From contig JAUIJG010000202.1 of assembly GCA_030431355.1 (NCBI GenBank), positions 1 to 9,337 on the forward strand: a stretch of 9,337 nucleotides of DNA, written 5' to 3'. A program made the translations under genes and the position numbers. The notes beneath the pieces are model-generated. The model searched no databases. It worked only from the letters and a program-made list of their open reading frames with translations, and was not told where the DNA came from. Source of the DNA: a bacterium. GTDB taxonomy: Bacteria; Cyanobacteriota; Vampirovibrionia; Obscuribacterales; Obscuribacteraceae. Below, in pieces: positions 6,919 through 9,337 of this stretch; the stretch's first letter is position 1; each line of letters opens with the position of its first letter.

Positions 6919-7530
6919 ATGGCAAGTAAGAAAAGCGAACCCACTGTTCTTGTTTCCGCCCATGGTCTGCCGGTCTCTTTCAAGGTGACTCGCGCATTCA
7001 GCGGCCATCTCGAAAATCTCACGGTGCCCGAAACCGATCTCTTTGTGATGACCCACATGCGTCACACCAGCTTCGGCAAAGGGACCCGGGCTTTGAATGG
7101 TTTTACCGATGGTGCCGTCAAAGACGCCATCGATGCTTCCGAGTTCAAGGGCAAAGCCGGTGAGCACATTGTTTTTGCCGTGGATAACAGTCCGATCAAG
7201 AACATCCTTCTTCTCGGAATCGGCAGTCCCGATGATGTGCACCGCACCACCGTCTGCGCCATGTATCGGCTTATCGTCGACGAAGCGGCCCGGCTTGGCG
7301 CTCGCAAGGTGACCATCCCCTTCTTCCCGGGCTTGCTCATCGACTTCAACTATCGCGGACTTCTGGCTGTTCTGCGCTGTCGCCTGGGTGAGCGTCATGC
7401 TTCCGGTGCGCTCGGCTCCCTGGAAGAGGTGGAGATTCTCTGTACCTCCCAGGCAAGACGTCACATCGTCGAAGGTCTCAAGGTCGAGAAGCAGCTCTGT
7501 CCCTTCTGCCGCGACCCCAAGTTCAGCTGA
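6919..7530 (+). CDS. Stand-alone M17 leucyl aminopeptidase N-terminal-like domain protein
   Basis: The product has 203 aa. FKGKAGEHIVFAVDNSPIKN followed by ILLLGIGSPDDV (96-107) and an Ala/Arg-rich helix (RTTVCAMYRLIVDEAARLG) matches the layout of the macro-like N-terminal domain of M17 aminopeptidases: F.GK.GE, then a strand ending in LLLGIG. The catalytic metal-binding domain is absent, and a terminator follows within 130 bases with no downstream remnant seen, so this looks like a free domain rather than a broken gene. It ends with CPFC (194-197); one CxxC alone might be redox-active or join a metal site in a dimer. Start: GAGGAGA at 6907-6913, 5 bases before the ATG. A nucleotide-ligand or peptidase-regulating role is speculation. 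Confidence 0.75.
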   Translation: MASKKSEPTVLVSAHGLPVSFKVTRAFSGHLENLTVPETDLFVMTHMRHTSFGKGTRALNGFTDGAVKDAIDASEFKGKAGEHIVFAVDNSPIKNILLLGIGSPDDVHRTTVCAMYRLIVDEAARLGARKVTIPFFPGLLIDFNYRGLLAVLRCRLGERHASGALGSLEEVEILCTSQARRHIVEGLKVEKQLCPFCRDPKFS

Positions 7531-7660
7531 GCTGAGGAGTTCGCGGACTCGAAAGGTCGGCTGTTCGAAAGAGCTGTGTCCGGAAACACCGAAACACTGG
7601 CGGTTCGAAGTACTAGCGTGTCGAAGTACCGACGGAACGGCTGATTGAACTTTGATTTTG

Positions 7661-7691
7661 AAGGAGCGCCTGGCGCTCCTTCTTCTTTCTT
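7661..7691 (+). terminator. Intrinsic terminator after the M17-N-like gene
   Basis: AAGGAGCG and CGCTCCTT pair perfectly around CCTGG (7661-7681), followed by the pyrimidine-rich CTTCTTTCTT. The tail is not a pure T-run, so efficiency is uncertain, but the position 130 bases after the stop suits it. Confidence 0.7.
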
Positions 7692-7800
7692 GGTGAATTA
7701 CTATAAAGCTAAGTATATATGGCTCAAACTGTGCTGCATTTTGGTGACTCGGGTTCTTTCCGGACTTAAAAAGCTCAAACAAGCTGCGGACAAGGGAGGG

Positions 7801-8290
7801 ATATGCCAGATTGGCATAGGAATTGGCTTGTTTGTATGCCAAAGTGGCATAAAGAGCCTGCCTCCGCTCCAAATATGCCAGATTGGCATAGGAATTGGCT
7901 TGTTTGTATGCCAAAGTGGCATAAAGAGCCTGCCTCCGCACTAAATATGCCAGATTGGCATAGGAATTAGCTTGTTTGTATGCCAAAGTGGCATAAACAG
8001 ACTGCCCTCGCCACGAATATGCCGGATTGGCATAGGAATTAGCTTGTTTGTATGCCAAAGTGGCATAAACAGTCTGCCTCCGCTCTAAATATGCCAGATT
8101 GGCATAGGAATTAGCCGATCCTTATGCCAAAGTGGCATAAACAGCCTGCCTCCGCTATAAATATGCCAGATTGGCATAGGAATTAGCCGATCCTTATGCC
8201 AAAGTGGCATAAACAGCCTGCCTCCGCCGCGAATATGCCGGATTGGCATAGGAATTAGCCGATCCTTATGCCAAAGTGGCATAAGCAGGA
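7801..8290 (+). repeat. Seven 72-bp tandem units, each with two TGCCA-N3-TGGCA palindromes
   Basis: Units begin at exactly 72-bp steps: 7801, 7873, 7945, 8017, 8089, 8161 and 8233; the last is cut off near 8290. Each contains palindrome A, ATGCCRGATTGGCAT (in two units one base of the left arm differs: GCCGG), and 33 bp further palindrome B, ATGCCAAAGTGGCAT, which is invariant. Units 1-4 have the inner linker TTGTTTGT and units 5-7 CCGATCCTT. The outer linker (CTGCCTCCGC type) varies most. Because 72 is divisible by three, long open frames run through on both strands, but none has a start site. There are no unique spacers, so it is not CRISPR. Plausible roles: a multi-site binding array, or a REP/BIME-like dispersed element; function unknown. 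Confidence 0.95.
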
Positions 8291-8377
8291 CGAGCCGGGC
8301 AGGTCCTTGCTTCTATGCGCAGAACGGGCAGATGCGATTGTTCATTCTTAGCCGCTATGGCAGGAGGACTCCTCAAA

Positions 8378-8407
8378 TTACTTTGCTTTGAGTGTTTATA
8401 TTATATA
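8378..8407 (+). promoter_or_regulatory. AT-rich promoter-like segment
   Basis: TTACTT (8378-8383) and TATATA (8402-8407) are 18 bases apart in a short AT-rich stretch after the palindrome array. It would transcribe the purine-rich repeats and the hairpin at 8554-8583. Weak match. Confidence 0.25.
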
Positions 8408-8425
8408 AGGTAGTAAATGACGGCC

Positions 8426-8550
8426 TAGAGAAAAAAGGCAGAGCAGAAAAATGGCGATCTTAAAGAATAACGGTGGAGCAGAGAAAAGGCGGACTAAAGA
8501 AAGAAGCGGACCAAAGAAAAAATGCAGATTGGAGAAAATCGGCGAGTTAG
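8426..8550. repeat. Degenerate purine-rich repeats of about 16-20 bases
   Basis: Seven or so units of the form AGAGAAAANGGCGGANY follow one another, for example AGAGAAAAGGCGGACT and AAAGAAAGAAGCGGACC. Spacing is irregular. A 64-codon Lys/Arg-rich frame (8451-8645, plus) overlaps them, the hairpin and the 38-bp repeats, and I do not regard it as a gene. Confidence 0.5.
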
Positions 8551-8553
8551 AGA

Positions 8554-8583
8554 CAAGGGAGACCCATACTAGGGTCTCCCTTG
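8554..8583. other. Perfect 12-bp hairpin without U-tract
   Basis: CAAGGGAGACCC (8554-8565) and GGGTCTCCCTTG (8572-8583) pair perfectly around ATACTA. On the plus strand it is followed by AAAAAAC, on the minus strand by TCTCTAAC, so neither direction has the T-run of an intrinsic terminator. It could be an RNA structure, an end-processing site or a DNA cruciform/operator. Confidence 0.8.
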
Positions 8584-8599
8584 AAAAAACATTAGAACG

Positions 8600-8713
8600 G
8601 GAGCTAACTTCAGCGCCAGCCGGAGAGTTCAGGCCACGGAGCTAACTTCAGCGCCAGCCCGAGAGTTCAGGCCGCGGAGCTAACTTCAGCGCCGGTCTGA
8701 AAGATCAGGCGGC
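8600..8713. repeat. Three 38-bp tandem repeats
   Basis: Units at 8600-8637, 8638-8675 and 8676-8713 share GGAGCTAACTTCAGCGCC then GAGAGTTCAGGC. The first two differ at only a few bases; the third is more diverged. Each unit itself looks like two related halves (GGAGCTAACTTCAGCGCC and GGAGAGTTCAGGCC). The third unit contains the stop and last codons of the minus-strand gene at 8686-8826. Confidence 0.9.
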
Positions 8714-8826
8714 GGAGTGGTGGGGCGTCGGCCGCGACCGAGTCGACCCCTGCGTCTGCGACTGCGGCTTCCCGAGTCTCCTCCGAAAAGCAGAAGCAGA
8801 ACGATGATGAGAATCAGCCATCCCAT
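8686..8826 (-). CDS. Small single-pass membrane protein with Arg-rich tail
   Basis: The product has 46 aa. Residues 1-14 (MGWLILIIVLLLLF) form one hydrophobic helix, then GGDSGS, a basic segment (RSRRRRGRLGRGRR, 21-34) and a Pro-rich end. The positive-inside rule predicts a short membrane anchor with the tail in the cytoplasm. An in-frame extension upstream is possible, but GAAAGGAGA stands just before this ATG and the hydrophobic stretch begins at it. The last few codons lie in a 38-bp tandem repeat, so repeat change could alter the C-terminus. It is 52 bases after the stop of the upstream minus-strand gene and probably co-transcribed. I do not recognise the family. Confidence 0.7.
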   Translation of the reverse strand: MGWLILIIVLLLLFGGDSGSRSRRRRGRLGRGRRPTTPPPDLSDRR

Positions 8827-8878
8827 GGCTGTCTCCTTTCTTTCTTGTTCGATATTGTCTTTCAGCCCGGTTTGGGCT

Positions 8879-9337
8879 TCAGGCGAGAACCTCCTTGATG
8901 AAAGCGACGGCATCGAATTCGGCGATTATCTCGTCGACAAGCCGTTCGAACTTGTCGTCTTTGCCGGGCCGATCCTTTGCTTCCACCAGCCATTTGTGGG
9001 CGGCAGCGCAGTTGTTCATGGCGATATGCAGGCGAAGCAGCTCGGCATACTTGTCTGCCATGTCGGTGGCGTCGCCCTGTTCCATGAGCCCGAATGTAAG
9101 AGCTTCGCCCCTTGCCTTGATTGCTCGGAAGGCTTTGCGAAGCACCGGCTCCAGGCGATCCGCGGCTTCATCCAGCTCTTCGGTCGCATGCCGCCTTGCA
9201 ATGGCCAGGCAGTAGAACTCAGCTTCTTTGCCCTTCTGCTCTTTGACGATGCTTTCGAAAAGCTCGGTGTCTCCTTTCAAGGAAGCAGCTTCCAGGCGGG
9301 AGCTGTACTGCTTGCGATTCAGGTTGGTGTGGCGTCC
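8879..9337 (-). CDS. Hypothetical alpha-helical protein, 5' end beyond the window
   Basis: The frame is open from the right edge to the stop at 8879-8881, giving at least 152 residues; the true start lies outside (a TTG at 9280 is internal in my view because the frame continues upstream without a stop). The sequence is rich in Ala, Glu, Lys and Leu with amphipathic helices, such as FYCLAIARRHATEELDEAAD and KYAELLRLHIAMNNCAAAHK, recalling helical-repeat (TPR-like) proteins. No catalytic motif, signal peptide or membrane segment is visible in this part. It is followed by the small membrane protein gene on the same strand. Function not recognised. Confidence 0.75.
   Translation of the reverse strand, partial: GRHTNLNRKQYSSRLEAASLKGDTELFESIVKEQKGKEAEFYCLAIARRHATEELDEAADRLEPVLRKAFRAIKARGEALTFGLMEQGDATDMADKYAELLRLHIAMNNCAAAHKWLVEAKDRPGKDDKFERLVDEIIAEFDAVAFIKEVLA

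Noticed and set aside
6895..8058. 387-codon minus-strand open frame with four 24-residue repeats (AYKQANSYANLAY type)
   Set aside because: It exists because the 72-bp period is divisible by three; half of it is antisense to the M17-N-like gene, it has no ribosome site, and the palindromes explain the repetition better.
7801..8290. CRISPR array
   Set aside because: The whole 72-bp unit repeats with no unique spacers, and no cas genes are present.
7801..8290. Series of sigma-54 promoters (TGGCAT...TTGGC)
   Set aside because: The GG-to-GC spacing is one base too long, and units 3-7 lose the TTGGC element.
4..8290. Composite transposon or integron-like element bounded by the inverted repeats
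   Set aside because: No transposase or integrase, no target duplication seen, and the enclosed genes look like ordinary chromosomal genes.
341..8422. Shared 12-mer TAGTAAATGACG at 341-352 and 8411-8422, near both repeat regions
   Set aside because: A 12-base match in 9 kb is expected by chance, and the copies are direct while the flanking arrays are inverted, so they are not target-site marks of one element.
8451..8645. 64-codon Lys/Arg-rich plus-strand frame
   Set aside because: It crosses three different repeat or hairpin structures and has only a weak ribosome site.

Overview
The window looks like chromosomal DNA from a Gram-negative-type bacterium. Gene spacing and Shine-Dalgarno sites are bacterial, one gene encodes a lipoprotein with a TonB/TolA-like domain, and nothing points to a phage or plasmid (no transposase, integrase or replication gene). 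The phylum cannot be fixed from the sequence. The kynurenine genes are of the type shared by eukaryotes and scattered bacteria, and an environmental, poorly sampled lineage is a guess only.

Layout. Positions 1-300 are gene-free and repeat-rich: a reversed copy of a 72-bp double-palindrome unit, then six degenerate 23-bp tandem repeats. Positions 416-4350 form a plus-strand operon: kynureninase (GTG start), kynurenine 3-monooxygenase (52-bp gap), then a GAF protein with a degenerate GGDEF-like half (7-bp gap). A (CAATAAG)x4 tandem repeat separates it from two convergent minus-strand genes: a lipoprotein (start placed at 5058) and an aldo/keto reductase (5243-6349). A clear intrinsic terminator lies between those two. 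A gene-poor gap follows to 6918. Next is a plus-strand gene for a stand-alone M17 aminopeptidase N-terminal-like domain (6919-7530) with its own terminator. Positions 7801-8290 hold seven 72-bp tandem units, each with two TGCCA-N3-TGGCA palindromes, in the opposite orientation to the left-edge copy. After purine-rich degenerate repeats, a 12-bp perfect hairpin and three 38-bp repeats, two minus-strand genes close the window: a 46-aa single-pass membrane protein and an alpha-helical protein that runs off the right edge.

How it works together. KMO and kynureninase are consecutive steps (kynurenine to 3-hydroxykynurenine to 3-hydroxyanthranilate plus alanine), which in other organisms feed quinolinate/NAD synthesis or tryptophan breakdown. 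Tryptophan dioxygenase, formamidase and 3-hydroxyanthranilate dioxygenase are not in the window. The third operon gene is a candidate ligand-sensing or regulatory partner (inference). The most unusual material is the layered repeat architecture at both ends, an Asp-to-Asn change at the expected PLP-contacting position of kynureninase, and the stand-alone M17-N-like protein.
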